Made by a program: the position numbers and the translations under genes
Shown here: piece after piece, positions 46,001 to 60,200 of the stretch
Layout of the letters: every line of letters begins with the position of its first letter
Position numbering within the stretch: position 1 is the stretch's first letter
Notes under the pieces: generated by a model
Told to the model about the DNA's origin: nothing
What the model saw: the letters and a program-made list of their open reading frames with translations, nothing else
The model's database searches: none
DNA from: Echinococcus granulosus
Lineage: Eukaryota > Platyhelminthes > Cestoda > Cyclophyllidea > Taeniidae
Direction of reading: 5' to 3'
NCBI RefSeq assembly: GCF_000524195.1
Contig: NW_020170486.1
Location: 216,173 to 280,172, forward strand
DNA: 64,000 nt

Positions 46001-49000
46001 AAGTGAAGCGCCAGAAAGAAGAAATTCGTAAGTATAAAGCGATACTACTTAAAATTCTAAAAGTAGCGTGTTGGGTGCCTTAGGTTGGCTTATGCAAGAC
46101 GAGATCAAGAGGGATGAGGGAGGGAATAGTAAGGGAGGAGGAGCGTACCTTGCGTAGATTTTCCAGCGGTTGACCACCCTTAATGAGGATACCATGAAGC
46201 GCTCCAACACCGGTGCCTACCATTACAGCAGTGGGCGTGGCCAAACCGAGAGAACAGGGGCAGGCGATTGTGAGCACATTGACAGCCACTCGGAACGCTT
46301 GATCCAACACGGCACCGACCAGAGAGCACTCCGGCTAGAGGAGAGGGGAGGGAACGTGCATCAATGTATTGCCACCCGGCCACGTATTCACTTCAGCTCG
46401 TCTGACCTGGACCTGGTGACCTATCGCCTGTTCATTCTTGGCTGGATTTATTCAGTTCATTAAAGAAACCACCCTTAAAGCAGTATGTCATACAACAGCC
46501 TCCTGTCGCCAACCTACCTTGGTTAGCTTACGGCTCTTACAGAGAAGGCGAAGGGGGGCAGGAGGAGAGGGAAAACGATGCTTACAGTGTACCCACGAAT
46601 AGAAGATGATCGACAGAATCCAAGCACAATCCAAAATATTAGAGATGCTAACGAGAGGAGAATAATACAGGGCACAAAGAAGCCAGAGATACGATCAGCC
46701 AACTGTTGTATCGGAGCCTTTAAAATAGACAGAGAAAAAGGGGACTTAGAGATGAGGAGGAAGGGGAGGAGAGAAAAGAGGAGAAGGACAGACCTTGGAG
46801 GACTGAGCATCCTCAATTAGAGCGATAATCTGTGCGAGGGCGGATTCACTGCCAATGTGTGTTGCCTGGATGTAGAGAAGGCCGGTGAGGTTTATTGCAC
46901 CACCGACTACAATGTTGTCTGTAGAGAAGGAGGAAAAGCGGTTGCATCATTTAATGTCAAATTTCATGCTTGATAGGCTGATATGAGCAAACGGGGGGAG
47001 TGAAGTTTGAAGGCACTAAAATTGGGTCTTGCTTCTGGTCAAAGTCGTTTTGTAGATTATGGAGAAGGCGTAGAACACGAACGGTAGGGAGCTGTACCAT
47101 CGAGAGTAAAATCTCAGTACCCAGTTCAACTCAGTTTGTAAAGTAGACAAACTGGACGTACGCGACGATGGCGAGGACAAATCGCCTACGTTTAGGCCTT
47201 CTCTAATGGATCCCTCTATCCAATCACCGGCACTTTCCCACCTTTTTTCAGCTCATTTGCTAGTCAAGAGAGGAGGGGAGATGAAAAAGGTCAAAATAAT
47301 TTGTCCAGTGAGTTCCAATTTGCAAGATGGATATGTAGTCATGATGGAATAAAACGGAAGGATTGATAAGCTAGAAAGGTGATAACTACTGACTAACCAA
47401 CAGTCTTAGGAACAGGCATAGATTCTCCCGTCAGCAGAGACTCATCGCAGGAGGAGATGCCAAATATCACGCGACCATCCACAGGCACTTTCTCACCAGG
47501 TAATATCTACGAGGAAGTGATAACATTTTGACATGTTAGACAGATGACAAGCGATGAAGAAGTAAACGTCAGCCAAAGTCACTTTAATAATGTCACCACG
47601 TTGAACCAGTTCGACAGATATGCATCGTTCCTGGTAGTTCTGGAGAGTGTCGATGGTTAGTTGCTCCCCACTGAAAGCCTCATTTAAAGCACCGCTTTGT
47701 GGTTCCATTAGCGTGGCCTCTTTGGCTTGAAGTGACAACAGTTTGGAGACAGCTTCCGATGTCCTTTCCTAGGAGACAACATCACACACCACACTTGCAT
47801 CAAAGCTGTCGAAAGTGAAACAGACGGGGACTTGTGTGCAAACCTTAGCTAGGTTTTCAAGCCACCTTCCAAGAGAGATGAAGAGGAAGAGCATAGGAGT
47901 GGTTTCAAAGACGGTGCGTGGACTGGTGGGCCATTGTTGTATCATGGCGATGAGGACTACAACCACGGAGTAGGTGTAAGCAACTCCCGAGGCCATAACG
48001 AGGAGGACATCCATGTTGGCCATACCGTGCTTCAATGAGTTGTAGGCACGTATGTAGAAATTCCGACCACTGATTGCCTACAACATCAAAAGTACCAGTT
48101 GTAGCTATCAATCCATGCCATCCAGGGGTTTGGCTAAACTGACTGGTCGCTAGAGAGGAAGGCCGGCTACCATGGAGGTCTGAGTGATGGCAGAACAAGG
48201 CCTACAAGTCAACCAGGTAGGCATTCGAGTGGATTTGGAAGTCTTCTTCAATCCACTTGATCTGTACACAGACTCCTGAGAGTGTTCATCCAGGCGAATG
48301 TACAAACCAGGGCAAAAGCTGAGCTACGAGTCCTTACAGCCTCCCATGAATTGACATTCTGTGAGCCATTTTAGCTTCATACAAGGCGTAATGTGGACGG
48401 AGATAATCCCAGAGCTAAAATACGAGGGTTTAAGTCCCACCTGAACAGGAGTAGCCAGAAGCCAGAGAATGAAATTCTCCCATGAGAGACCAGGCAAGAG
48501 CATTGGCTGTGAGTGGGTCGGAGACGTCTCTTTTGAAGTGTTATAGGATCGTGGATGACAGTAGCCGCCAACCGGACTATGCGGCCAAATTAGCATGAAG
48601 AGCATCATGGCGAACATGGTTGGCAAACCGAAGGCCAGATTGGTAAGAAAGACACAACGCCATCTAGAAGAGGAGAAAAGGGATGATAAAAAGCGGCTTT
48701 TGTGTAACACAGGTCGTCGATTCTCTACAGCCAATAGGAGATAAGATCATCTACCTTAGAGGAAAATAAGCTTTCTTGCCTCATTTTTAGCCAGCATCTC
48801 AGAGATCAAGATCATTGGGAAGGAGTAATAGATGTTACCTTTTAGTCTCGTCAAAATCTTCAGTGGATTTGAATTCCGGCTTGTAGACGGACGCATCGAA
48901 GCCCATATCCTAGGAAAAAAACACACAGATAAGAGATTAGACAAGTACTACTTATTAATATTACTGATTGGATAGATTCAAAGGGGTCCGATAAAGGCGA

Positions 49001-52000
49001 TTACCTCGATAGTCTTTAGGATAGATCGTGCTCCGACAATACGGGAATCGAAAACCACCTTCCCACGTTTTGTTGCAAGGGCTACAGAAGCCGAGGTGAC
49101 ACCGGGTAACTTTTTGATTGCTGTCTCAATTGAATTTACACAAGAGCTGCAGGTCATTCCTAATATCTGAAGGCCAAAAAAAAAATAAAAGGGCTGAGTC
49201 CAAAAAGTAGTTTCTTGATAAATGTGAAAACAGTGTGACTTTGATCGGATTCGAAGCTTGACTGCTCCTAGGTCAACACGTGCTCTCCCCCCCTCGCCCT
49301 AAAGATTCACATCAGACCATACCCCTCTGCAGACGTGTAGATTAGTCTAGACATTCAAGTAGTCACATAAACTATTTTATCCACACCACCGGACCTTGTT
49401 ATGCGCCGCCAAACGCACCAGGAGGAGGGACAGGGGGAGGGTTGAAAACACTGGAAAATTGAGTTTGTTAAGCCTGCGTAGAGCGCTTACCACCAGAAAT
49501 CGTAGCAAATCAAACAAAAGCCATCATGAAGGAGTTTACTGAACAAGATGTAATTCTGGAAGCCCAACAGCTGGAGGAGATTGAAGTCACGCGCAATTCG
49601 GTGTGGAGGGGCGATATCACCCCTACCACCCTCCCCCTGTACACCAGCCTAAATGCTGAAAATGTGACTATATTACACCAGGTCGTGCCAATGCAAGGGG
49701 TCTGTCACATACATGGGAAAGCTAGATGAGCCTTGAGTCCCTCCACAATCACATTTAGGTGTGGAACTTCTTAATAATGATAAAATATGCAAGATTCCGG
49801 ATCGACGATAATGATAGGAAATAAAACTGAAGATACTACTAATTGAATCATTTCAGCGGAGAAATAAGGAAATTTTGTATATTAATGCTTTACGTAGTAA
49901 CAAGGCAATTTTTGCAGTAAAAAAGGACTTAAAAGATGCAAGGAATTAGGAGGGAATAAAATTATGCTTGGATGATCGTAGGTGACAAGTGGGCGCATTG
50001 GGTGAATTTCCTGAGGATGCAAGACTCGGTGATGTTCTGTGGTCCACTGAGTGAATGCGGGTAAAAATGATTCAGCAACTCTCCGACTTGCTGAATACGG
50101 GCATGCCTGTGTTGACCGCAGATCAACCTTTCATGAGTAAGAAGGAGCGGGACCTTTGGCCTGATTTGGCAGACGGCTTCCCTGGTGCTGACGAGATGGG
50201 AAAGAAGCTCAATGATCGTCATTATGCGAAATTCAGTCCTACCCGCGGAAACAAACAGCCAAATTCAGCCATAGGCCGCCGCCGTTGCTCACCCTTTTAC
50301 CGTCTAACCGACAATTTCGCTTCCTACGGAATTAAGGCAAGGACACGGGGCTAATCATCAACCGCAGAGAGGAGGAGAGGGCAGCATGTCCTTCCCTTAA
50401 CCCTGCTCGGAGATAACAAATGACTTGTTTGCTCGCTTAACATAGGCACACAAAGGCCATTCTTTAACACGAATCAGGGCGTAAGTTGATCAGCAATCTG
50501 AAAGGAGATGCGTTTTCATGCATTGAAACAACTAGAGTTTCCTGGCATTTGTCACTTTAATCGAATTAGGTCTCTTTGCTCAGCGGAATCCACGAATTCC
50601 ACCTCTTACTGGATGCTGATGTCAAATAGTTAGTTCGTCGAACATGATGAAAAATTGCTCCTAAGTACTGACAAGTTAACCTTGACAGAGTACTCACCCA
50701 ATGCAATGCTTCGCATCTACCCTCAAGTGATTCACTTCAATCCCTACCTTCTGAGTGGTACGGTCACCAACTGCATTTGCTTAGCCTCGATGAAGCGGAT
50801 AAAGTTGGCAACGGTGGCGTGGACATTCAAAATAGGCGAAAAGGACTAGTAGGCCGCCTAACTTACGTTTTTACGCCTTAATGAATGCATATAAACAATC
50901 CTGTAAGTTACATTCGCCAAAACTTTTTAGCCAATCAGATTTCACTGTAAAGCTCTTGGCTCTTATTTAATTGGCCAATGTTGCGCTACTTTGAAGGTCA
51001 AGCTTTTGAGCTTGAGAAATCTAAAAGTTGGAAGGCAAGTACGCATTATTTGGTAGGAGAAGAAGAGGATACTGGGACATTCAGGCGCTCACTCGTTAAT
51101 CAGTGGCGGGAAAAAGGGAAACGAAAAAAAGGATGGAGAATAAACTGAAGCACAGGTAGGAAAGGAAGTAATGAATTTATCCATACGCCTGGATAAATTA
51201 ATTAAGAAGGCATGATGATGGAACTGTGCATGTCATATAAGTAAGGCATCCCTTTTGTGGGTGTTATGTAATGCCCCCACCTTCCTCTCAAATTTAAAGA
51301 ACCAAAAAATAGCATATCTTTAACTTGATCAAGATATAACAAGAAGAGTTGAATGATTGACACTTCACAAGGCCTGACATCGCGTACCATACACCGCCTT
51401 CCCCTTCACCCCCGCTCCTCCTCTTGTTTTGAGGGACAACTCAATCAGGATGGGGACCGGAAGGTAGTTAGATATAATAGAACTGTCTGACTTACGGTGA
51501 CTTCCAGAGTTTGGGTGCCTTCATCACCATGTATTTCGGCAGCTCGCCTCACCTCAAGAATCTGTGCGGAGAATCCGAGCTCATTGATTTGCCTTGTCAG
51601 AGCGGAGGGCTGGATGAGTGTCGGATCGTAGATGATGTCAGCCTTCATTGAAAGTAAACCAACCGTCGCGGATCTCACACCTGCAGAGAAAAATCAAGTG
51701 ATAATCTCGCATCATGCCCAGCAGCTATTTGTACACAACACTTTTCAATGCTGCTTAAAAGACAATTAATTTTCCCGAAAAATATTTGAAACCATTTCTT
51801 TGCTTCCTTTCCCTCCAATCTGAAATTCTTCCATAAGGAGATTAGTCAAATTTCTGTGAAATTACGGCAGAGGTTATATTAGGTTATAGGCGTTGAAGGA
51901 GCCGGTAGAGGAAAGAAGGTTATGATACGTGTACTTATGCTGGAGCTTGGCTTGACCCTTGAAAGTATGAAAAATGGGCGAAACCAGTGATGGAAGAAAA

Positions 52001-55000
52001 AAAAGGCGGAGTAAGTAAGTTCATGGGTTAACAGGTTAGTAAGTGTGAACAGACAGCTACCTAAGGAGGGACGAGCCACCTCTTCAGCGGCTGAAGTACC
52101 ACCGGAAAAATGAAGCAATTATTGTCCTCTATTCTCCCATCCCAATATACGTTGCGTAATTAACTTTTGTAATATCTCATTCTCGGAAAGCAAACTGTTT
52201 TACTGCCATACACACCACATTCTGGAGAGGCTACGCGACTGAGCTGTATGACTACATTAAAAACGACGTCGTATAAGCCGACAAGCCGGAATCACATGCT
52301 CCAACGAGTAACCGGTAGTGTTTAAAAGATGCGCAGGTTCATGGTGGGAGAAGAGACCACAGGAACGAAAGTAAGACAAACTCTTATACCGCCAGACTGA
52401 TGCAATTTTTTGTCTATGCTATGAAAGGCATGCAGACAAAGAAGCAGAAGCATTTGCTGCTTCCCTAGAAGTTAATAACAAACCAATTGTAGGGAGGTGC
52501 AGCGAGACCTACTCAACATCCTTTGTTCACCAGATAGAAGGGAGAATAAGAGAGGTGGAGGTGTTTAGCTGGCATCGAGCTCAACGAAACATATTTGAAG
52601 AACAAAAAGTGGGAGTGAATGAACAAATTTTTTCCGTGCTTTTGCTCTTCACATTAGTAAATTTTTCCAGCTAGAATGACAATCTGATGGAGAAAAACAT
52701 CCCCTCCCCTCATAATGAAAATCCGTGATAAAAGTGTGTCAGGGCACAGTATGACCCGATTCAAATTCTTTTTTTCTACGGCCTTTTCACCGACTAGTTC
52801 TGTGTTTTCACACAAGCCAGAGATTCGGAGAACTTAACAACTTCGGCATGCTTAAAAAATACACCTTTCTCCTAGAAACGGTAATAAAGATAACACAAAT
52901 CTTTTCGATTCCAAACAATTTACGTTTATGTCTTATTCAAAAGTAATAGTTGTTTACTTATTATGATAAGGGGACCGGCTTGCCAGAAGGAAAGAAACCA
53001 GCTAACAAGCATAACAGATAAAGCACATTCCCGTTTGCTCCATAGAAACTTTTTAAGTTGCTCATTTCCTTCATTTTTTTCGCCTTTTCTTAAATAACTT
53101 GTAAGTAACTTGGACAGACATGTGGAAAAAGCAAAAAGCACAATTAGTCACCGGAAGGAAGATTTCTGGAAAAAAAATTAGAAATAATATGACGTATGCT
53201 ATGAACAAATAGCCAAGAAACAAACAAGCAATTACGTAGCACATCCTAATACACAAGATTCACCTACCCGGTAACTTTAAAAGGGCGTTTTCAACAGTTT
53301 GGACGCAACTGCTGCAAGTCATGCCTGTGACACGTAGGTGGCAGCACTTCAGGGCATGAATTGGCGGTTCCAAGTCTATTGTCGTCATTTCTCCAACTTT
53401 AACTTCTTCGGAAAGAACTGGTGACTTCAAAGTCGTTCGGCCATTTTCGGTAACAGATGTGCCTAAAGTAAATAATGGAATTGCTAAAAAGGAATGGACA
53501 CACCATTTGTCTTTAATACGAGGATGACCTCATTAGGAAGCATGTGGGGGGGAAAATATGTAGTAAAAATAGATAAAAAAGTGCCTTACTGAAATCGTCC
53601 GGCTTTGAAGGACAGTGGATGCCTGAGAGGTCACGCAGATGACAGCTATACCCGAGATGTGTGATTGCATTGTGCAGTTGGGTCAAGTGAAGCCCTGCCA
53701 GAAAGTCTGTAGCCGAGGGTATCGAAGAATGAGAAGCTAGAATAATTTCGTCTTGGTCCATTAACACTTGGAATGCGTCATCGGGAAGTGTGTGCCTAAG
53801 GACATTCAAAACCTCGTCCTCACAGACCTTACAGCATACACCGTAGATGGAGACATAAACCTAATGAGGAGGATAAAAACAAGGAGGAGAGATTGAGAAA
53901 TGACCTGGACTTGGACGGTAGGAGGACATAGAATTACAACCGTCCATGATGACTGGGATCATATGGATGGGAGAAGAACCAGATCACTACCTCAAAACCT
54001 GTGCCGACGGAGGCAATCCTAGCAGACGGAAATCCATTGCCGGTTAGAATATCAGCAATAGAACGGGTATCGAGGCCTTTAGAAAGTGTAACAAGATGAC
54101 AGTACGCCTGCCCCACACGACAGACTGCGAGACTACTTAAAGAAGCAAGATTGAGACGCCGTCGCAATTCCTCAATCTCCGGGGATGGAAGAGCGTCGAC
54201 TATTAGGTAGGCTTTGTTGCCTGGTAAACGCAGCGATGAATTCAAGGGATCGAACTCTGCCGAGGTGGACTCAGCTACACTGGAGTCGGCTAAGACTACT
54301 CTAAATCCTTGTTTATTCAGCTTGCATAAAAGTTCTAGAAGGGGAATTACAAAGTGGTTAGTTTGATAGTTGATAGGAGGCAGAGCGGATGCATAAAAGG
54401 TGAGCTATTTTTAGGACACCAAGTATTTGTCTCCGTCCACATTACTGGTTGGCAGACTTGCAAAGTAAGAAATGCTAATGGACAGGACGCAGCTTTTACT
54501 GTGCCACGTAGCAACTCCAGAGCAGCATAAATTTGCATAGAGAAGAAAGAGGAATACACCACCATAGAGGGGCATTATGCACGTAAAGTATTCTACCGCG
54601 TATTAGGTAATGACATCATTTAGAAAAAATGTGGGAGATAATTTGGTGTACTTAATTTACAGAGCTGGTCAACAATAGAACAATTTCTATAAATGAATTA
54701 ACACCCACAAATTGCACTTGAAAGTGAACTTGTATGAAATATTGAAGAGGGGATTGAAGAAGAGAAGACAATGGGGGAAATATGTGCAATACATTGGTGG
54801 GAATCGGAAATAAATGCAGGAAAAGCTGATAAAAGTAAAAGAAAAAAAGAATGAAAGAAGAATAATATATTCGCCTACCCTGATCAATTAGGCTATTCGA
54901 AAGAATCCAAAGATCAATCCTACTTTCTTTCTCGAATATTGAGAAGTAAATAACTCCTGGAAGAGTATATAAGTATTGAGAAATTATTGCAACATCGGAT

Positions 55001-55666
55001 GAATAAAATCTGAAAGACTGGTGGCGGATTTCGCTTGGGTGGGACTCTGCAGATGAGACGGATGGAACTATGGATCCTCTTTTCGACGAGGTCTCGATAC
55101 GATTTGTCATGAAGTGAGCATCAAATCCAATGCCTGATATTACTTCTGTGACTTCGTCCACAGATATTTGAGTTGGAGAATGTATTATTAGGGCCTGCTT
55201 TTCTTGCAAATTGATCTAGATGAATAAAAACCCTTCCGATGCAAGACAATCGATCACCAAGCACTTATTAAGAGGTTAAAGTAAAAAGACGCAGAATGCT
55301 TACTAATTGTAAAAAAAACTATGTAGAATAGTTGTGTACAATAGTGTGTAATATCCCTGTGTGCGCATTACCATTCCAAAGATTATTGAAGAAAGTAGTG
55401 TGCACACAAAAAGTTAAAAAAGATTTAAAAAATTTAAGCAATTCCTTCGCTTCCAAAAACAGGTCCAAGTATCATGTCGTACTCAGCTAGCGCAACAACA
55501 TTTCTCTATTACCTTTATTTGTAAAATGTTTGGTTCACTAAAATAAAAACCACGGGCTTACGTCTACAACGAAGATGCCGTTAACACAGTGTAATGTATT
55601 CTGGATCGTGCTAACACAGCTTTGGCATGTCATTCCATCAATGTGTACGATACATGGTACAAACAT
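43075..55666 (-). CDS. ATP7: Copper-transporting P1B-type ATPase (ATP7A/ATP7B ortholog)
   Basis: Pumps Cu(I) across Golgi or plasma membrane. Twenty-three exons: 55666-55562, 55215-54879, 54334-53991, 53860-53590, 53462-53268, 51680-51496, 49166-49005, 48909-48839, 48663-48441, 48077-47844, 47768-47583, 47506-47398, 46918-46794, 46717-46586, 46334-46149, 45974-45730, 45411-45270, 45231-44979, 44835-44543, 44335-44251, 44152-43814, 43625-43198 and 43110-43075; phases sum to 1561 residues (human 1465-1500). CxxC metal sites: Cys14/17, 272/275, 402/405, 485/488. TGE at 797-799, CPC at 918-920, phosphorylated Asp962 in DKTGT, AQHP in place of SEHP, TGDN at about 1253, GDGIND at about 1414, and [11 protein letters not shown] in the last helices. 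The first Met is the earliest in-frame one after a stop; an upstream exon is possible. Exon 21 boundaries and the terminal exon (alternative stop at 43180 by read-through) are less sure. Introns 5 and 6 (1.6 and 2.3 kb) show no nested gene. Confidence 0.93.
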
Positions 55667-57288
55667 CTCGACATCAACGCAGCCTAAGATTGACACCCTT
55701 AAACCACCCGGTTTATATCTACATTTCAAGGCCGAACCAAAACCAATGAAATAGTTGGTTTACTTTTGTTACTACTTTTTCTAACGAGAGCTAGGCATTT
55801 AAACTGTACATTCACACAGGCGAAATCTTAAGATGTGACAACAAGAGCAAAGCACTTTGGAACTCAAAGCAAAAAAGCAAATTTTTTTGCTTTGCCTTTG
55901 GTACTTTGCAAGAAAATATCCTTAAGTAAAAGTAAGGTATCTACCCCTTTGATTTTACAAATATGTACGCCTAGTCTTTTTTTAGGTTTTTGTAACTTTT
56001 TAGGCAGTGTAAACCGAATGAGGGAGACTCCTTTAATAAAATCCTTTGATTAAGAAATTTGGGCACTTCAACGTAGTCCTGTCAAAGTACACGAATTAGA
56101 GACAACGAAGGAAACAATTTTTCAGAAATTCTACCTTTGTGCTTGCGTCTTCAAGCAAGGGATTCCTAGCCTTGAAAGAACAAGCGTCTTGAAACACTCA
56201 GTACGTCGCGGTGAAGCCCTGCTTCTTTGGTTACCGCAATATCAAATACTGTGCCCTCTACGAAAGTCCACTGCATCTATTAATAGGCCTAATTTATCCA
56301 AGTAATACACTTCAAAAAATAATAAGAGTTATTAGGATGCTTGAACATGAGTATCTCTGACTTAGAATTTCAGGCTCGATAGGACGGCTGAAGTGCAAAC
56401 AAGATAGATAGCCTTCCCCAAATTGGGACCTCGAAGACATAGGGGGCTTTTGATCTGCGGTCCCAATTAACGCGTTTTCCGCTTAGTTACCAAGACCTGG
56501 CAGTCAAGGTACTTGGTCTTTCTTTCCGCTTGAGGAAGGTTCGCTATTGCCTGTGGGACAATCCTGCTCGACCAGCCTAACTTGATCTTAACTACTTGCG
56601 ATCCCAAACAGCGAAGTTGAATGAGCCCTCGCACAATAAGATCGTACCTTCCCCAGTCCATTGATCGGAAAGTTATTACACCTCTGTAGCGCTGGAAACA
56701 AAGTTGCGATTCTCATACACTGTTCGGTGAATTACCTCCCTCATCGCATTAAAATAATAGGTTTGCTACCAGTCAAATTCAATCTGTGCCACAAGATGTA
56801 GCCAGCAAAGGAGCAGTAGCCAAGGTTCGCCAAGCGTTGTCTGTCAAACATAAATGCGTTACGGTGTCTAACTGGGTCGCAATTCGACCAGTTCGACTAG
56901 CCGCACTACTTTCACCATCATTGTCTTCCCTTTGGGCGAATTCGCCTCTCGATCCCATCATTTAGGTGTTTTAAAGCCAAAAACTCCTTCGACCTTTAAT
57001 GCGTACAACTTGCTCCGCCAACCAAAAAGTACGAATTCTAACAATGATTGATACACAGCACACCTAGATCCACCGATGGTCGGAGTGGGCTGCACGAGGT
57101 GATCGCGCTGGAAAATGTATGTATTTTGTACAAAAGGCGAACAAGATGTTCCTGGACAATGGGGTCTCGTACGTCAAGAGTTACCGCTGTTGGGTTGACT
57201 GAATGATTGATTGACCACTGATTGATGTGGTTGAGGCTGCATTAAAAAAGTATCTAAATGAACGCACAAAGAAGATAAATGCTGATAG
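55667..57288. other. Intergenic between ATP7 and HIRA
   Basis: About 1.6 kb between two same-strand genes. The ATP7 promoter, and possibly a first ATP7 exon, should lie here. Minus-strand open frames of about 60 codons at 56467-56661 and 56779-56961 have an ordinary amino-acid mix but match no family I know; they could be old retroelement fragments. Confidence 0.4.
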
Positions 57289-60200
57289 TTAAGCAGTTCC
57301 TTGGGTTTGGTCAAGGAGTTCCTTCATCTCCACGTAGAGCCGCTGCAACCGTAGATTGAGTGCGAAGAAGGTAAGGAGTTCCCTCACGAGAGCTCGTTTT
57401 GATAAACCCTAGTGAAGGTGGAGGAACACGTCTAGTTTATGTCTTGTCATGTACATGGGAAGTATTCAGCTCAAGGTGTACCTTAATCAACGGTTCCCAG
57501 GAGGTCTGACCAGTGGGTGAGAAAGGACCGATGAAATCGAGACAGACCTGCCGAACACGGGCATGATCACCTATAAAAGTTGATTTCAATGCATGAGTTT
57601 TACTCCGAATTCCATAACCAAACAAATCAACCCTTCAAGACCTTGGACAGCTCTACTTTGCAAGATACTTAAAGTTTATTTTTCCCCGATGGATGGGAAA
57701 TAAGTGAAGTGAAAATTTGCCTTCTTCAATGAGCTGTTGGAACCATCGTAAGAGCCAAAACTTGAACTCTGCCGCTGAACCAAATAATTCGGCGATTCGC
57801 ACTTGAGCGTCGTGAAACTCTCTCAGATCTCGGCGTTGAGCAGTCGTAGCGACCACCAGCTCACCAGCCGCCGACACTTCCAATCGTCCGAACTGCTGCA
57901 TTGCAGTCAGGGGACCGGAGGGGCAGGTGCGGTGAATAGTGGCCGCGGCGCGTCGCTTGAAGTCGTCTTCACCCTCACCAGCATCAAATAACTCTATCCA
58001 AAGAAGACGCCCCACGTGAAAGAGGAAGCAGGAGCCAGACCTGAGGCGTACCACCGGATGTCCAGCCCCATCGGGAGAGAAGTCGAGGCTGACTGCCGGA
58101 CAGCGCGAGGTGTCGAGATGAGTTTCCACAAAGGTCTCCGGGAGGTTTTGGTCAATACCGCAACCAAAGTGGTGTCGAGTAGTGTCCTGAAGCCTTGGAG
58201 TCAGTGTCCAGACGGTAAGACGGCCGGAAGCGGTGAGAGCAGCCAAACGCACAGTCGAGCCGTTTACAACCGTCGTCGCAAGCAGTTGTAGTGCCGAATC
58301 GAGGAGTATGGGCGGACAGATCGAAGACCCTACGCTCCAGAGAAGCCGGAGTCGACAGTTTGCATCTCCAATGGCAAGCCAGTTGCTGAAACACAGAGCA
58401 TTGCAGAAAGATTAGATGAAAAGCTCCCCACATTCAACTGTGGGAGATTTACCGCAAAAGCATTTCTTGATGGCTACTGCTTTGTATCAAAGGGAAACTC
58501 ATGACAAGAGGTGATATAAAATTGTCAAAAAAGCAGTTTAAATGAATGATGACGCTGCACTAGAACTTTATGGTTTGAAAGAGCAGAACTTAAGTGGAGG
58601 ACTAGATACTGAAATGGTAAAGCACAAAAAACAGGGGCTTTTAAACTACTAATCTGGATTTTGCCACGCATTAGGGTCTGCATTAATGGGATTAACATGT
58701 TTACTAGGGAGAAGAAAATTAACAACTGACTCAGCATGGGCGTGTGAGGTGAAACGGTGGGAGGAGGAGAGGCTCCAGAGGTTTCGCGAATTGCCATCAC
58801 TGGAGCAGGAGGCAGAAACCCGATGAACTGCACCTTTTCCCTTCTCGCCATTTATAATATTGACGATAATCGGGCCTTCAACTGGATGGCAACAGACAAA
58901 TTGCGCCCTATTGCCCGACAAATCCAGTTGATCAGTCGCACAGACAGCCGCCAATGGTGTAGACTTAGAAGCACCCGACGGAGCAGCTCCACGACCTTCT
59001 AGGAGAAGCTAGATTAGTAAAAACCTTCCCGACTCGTGGAGATGAAGAAGGGCTGAAAATGAAAGACAAACCCTGTTTTTCCGTCAATTTCTCAGCCGAC
59101 TTAACTGGACTGGGTCGAGAGGAACCGGATCCTGTGATGCTGAGATTAGCTTCCTCTTCATCCTCCTCAAAAAATATACTTGGACGCTTCCGTTTCTTGT
59201 GAGATTTTTCCTTCTTCTCAATCACTTTGGTGTCATGCGATATTGTAGTCATCTCCACACGTTTACGTCGTTTCGCAGAAGTTGTTGGCTCTTCTGACGA
59301 CTTTAATAATACCGGAGGACTGTCAGCTGGATCTGATGACCTGAAGTGAAGAAAGACCGTCAATTCGCCGGGCAACGATTTCGTGTGCTCATAAATATAC
59401 TATTTTTGTAGTTGAGCAACTTACAAGATAACCACATCCTCACTGCTCTGAGGGAGGGGAGGGCACAGGGGGAGAAACAGAAAAGGTTAGAAAGGAAATC
59501 TCGATGATACGGGAAAAAAATAAATCGCTTTTGCCAAATGACTTACAACGCTGCTCATCACTAGTCAAACCGATAGAACATAGACAGTTGACCCTTTTTA
59601 AATCTGATGAAATATAAAACAAAAAAGTAACACGACTTTGAAGCAAAGATGATTTATCAAATTTAATATTAAGTGAGTACGGTGAATACTACTAATAACA
59701 GGAACGTAACTCAGCGAGAGAGAGAGAGAGCTAACCTTGGCTGGAGGAGTATCACTATTGGTTGAAAAAGGAGGTGCGCTATTAACCAATTGCACCTCAG
59801 GCTGAGAAATGGGCACTAAGGCAGACTTGAGTGCTGGTGGTGATTCCGCCGGCTTTGAAGGCTCCTCGACCATCATAGGGAAGGCTGACGGTGGCTCCTC
59901 GTCCAAGCTGTAGTTTATTTGGATCAATCGAAGTAGAAAAAAAAACAGTGGAAAAGTAGGCAAACTGATGCACCTTTTTATTCAGGACAGATGGAGTTGA
60001 CTAAAGGGTGGTGCCCAACTCACTCACCAATCTAAAGAGCCCAGAAAACTTGGGGTAATGCGTCTACGCCCATCTTTAGTTCGAACTTCAGTTTGAACGG
60101 AGATCTAAGGAGGTAAAGTTACCGATTAAATAGGTCAACCAAATTAGCACTTCGCCGAGACAGATGGCAGCATTCTTTAACTGAAAAACAACTCTATCGA

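Noticed and set aside
50055..50354. 100-codon plus-strand open frame in ATP7 intron 6
   Set aside because: Amino-acid mix looks ordinary but I recognise no family, there is no clear splice or promoter context, and a frame of this length is expected by chance in 2.3 kb of intron.
56467..56961. Possible retroelement gene fragments between ATP7 and HIRA
   Set aside because: No RT, protease or integrase motif can be read; only a vague impression, so not listed as a mobile element.
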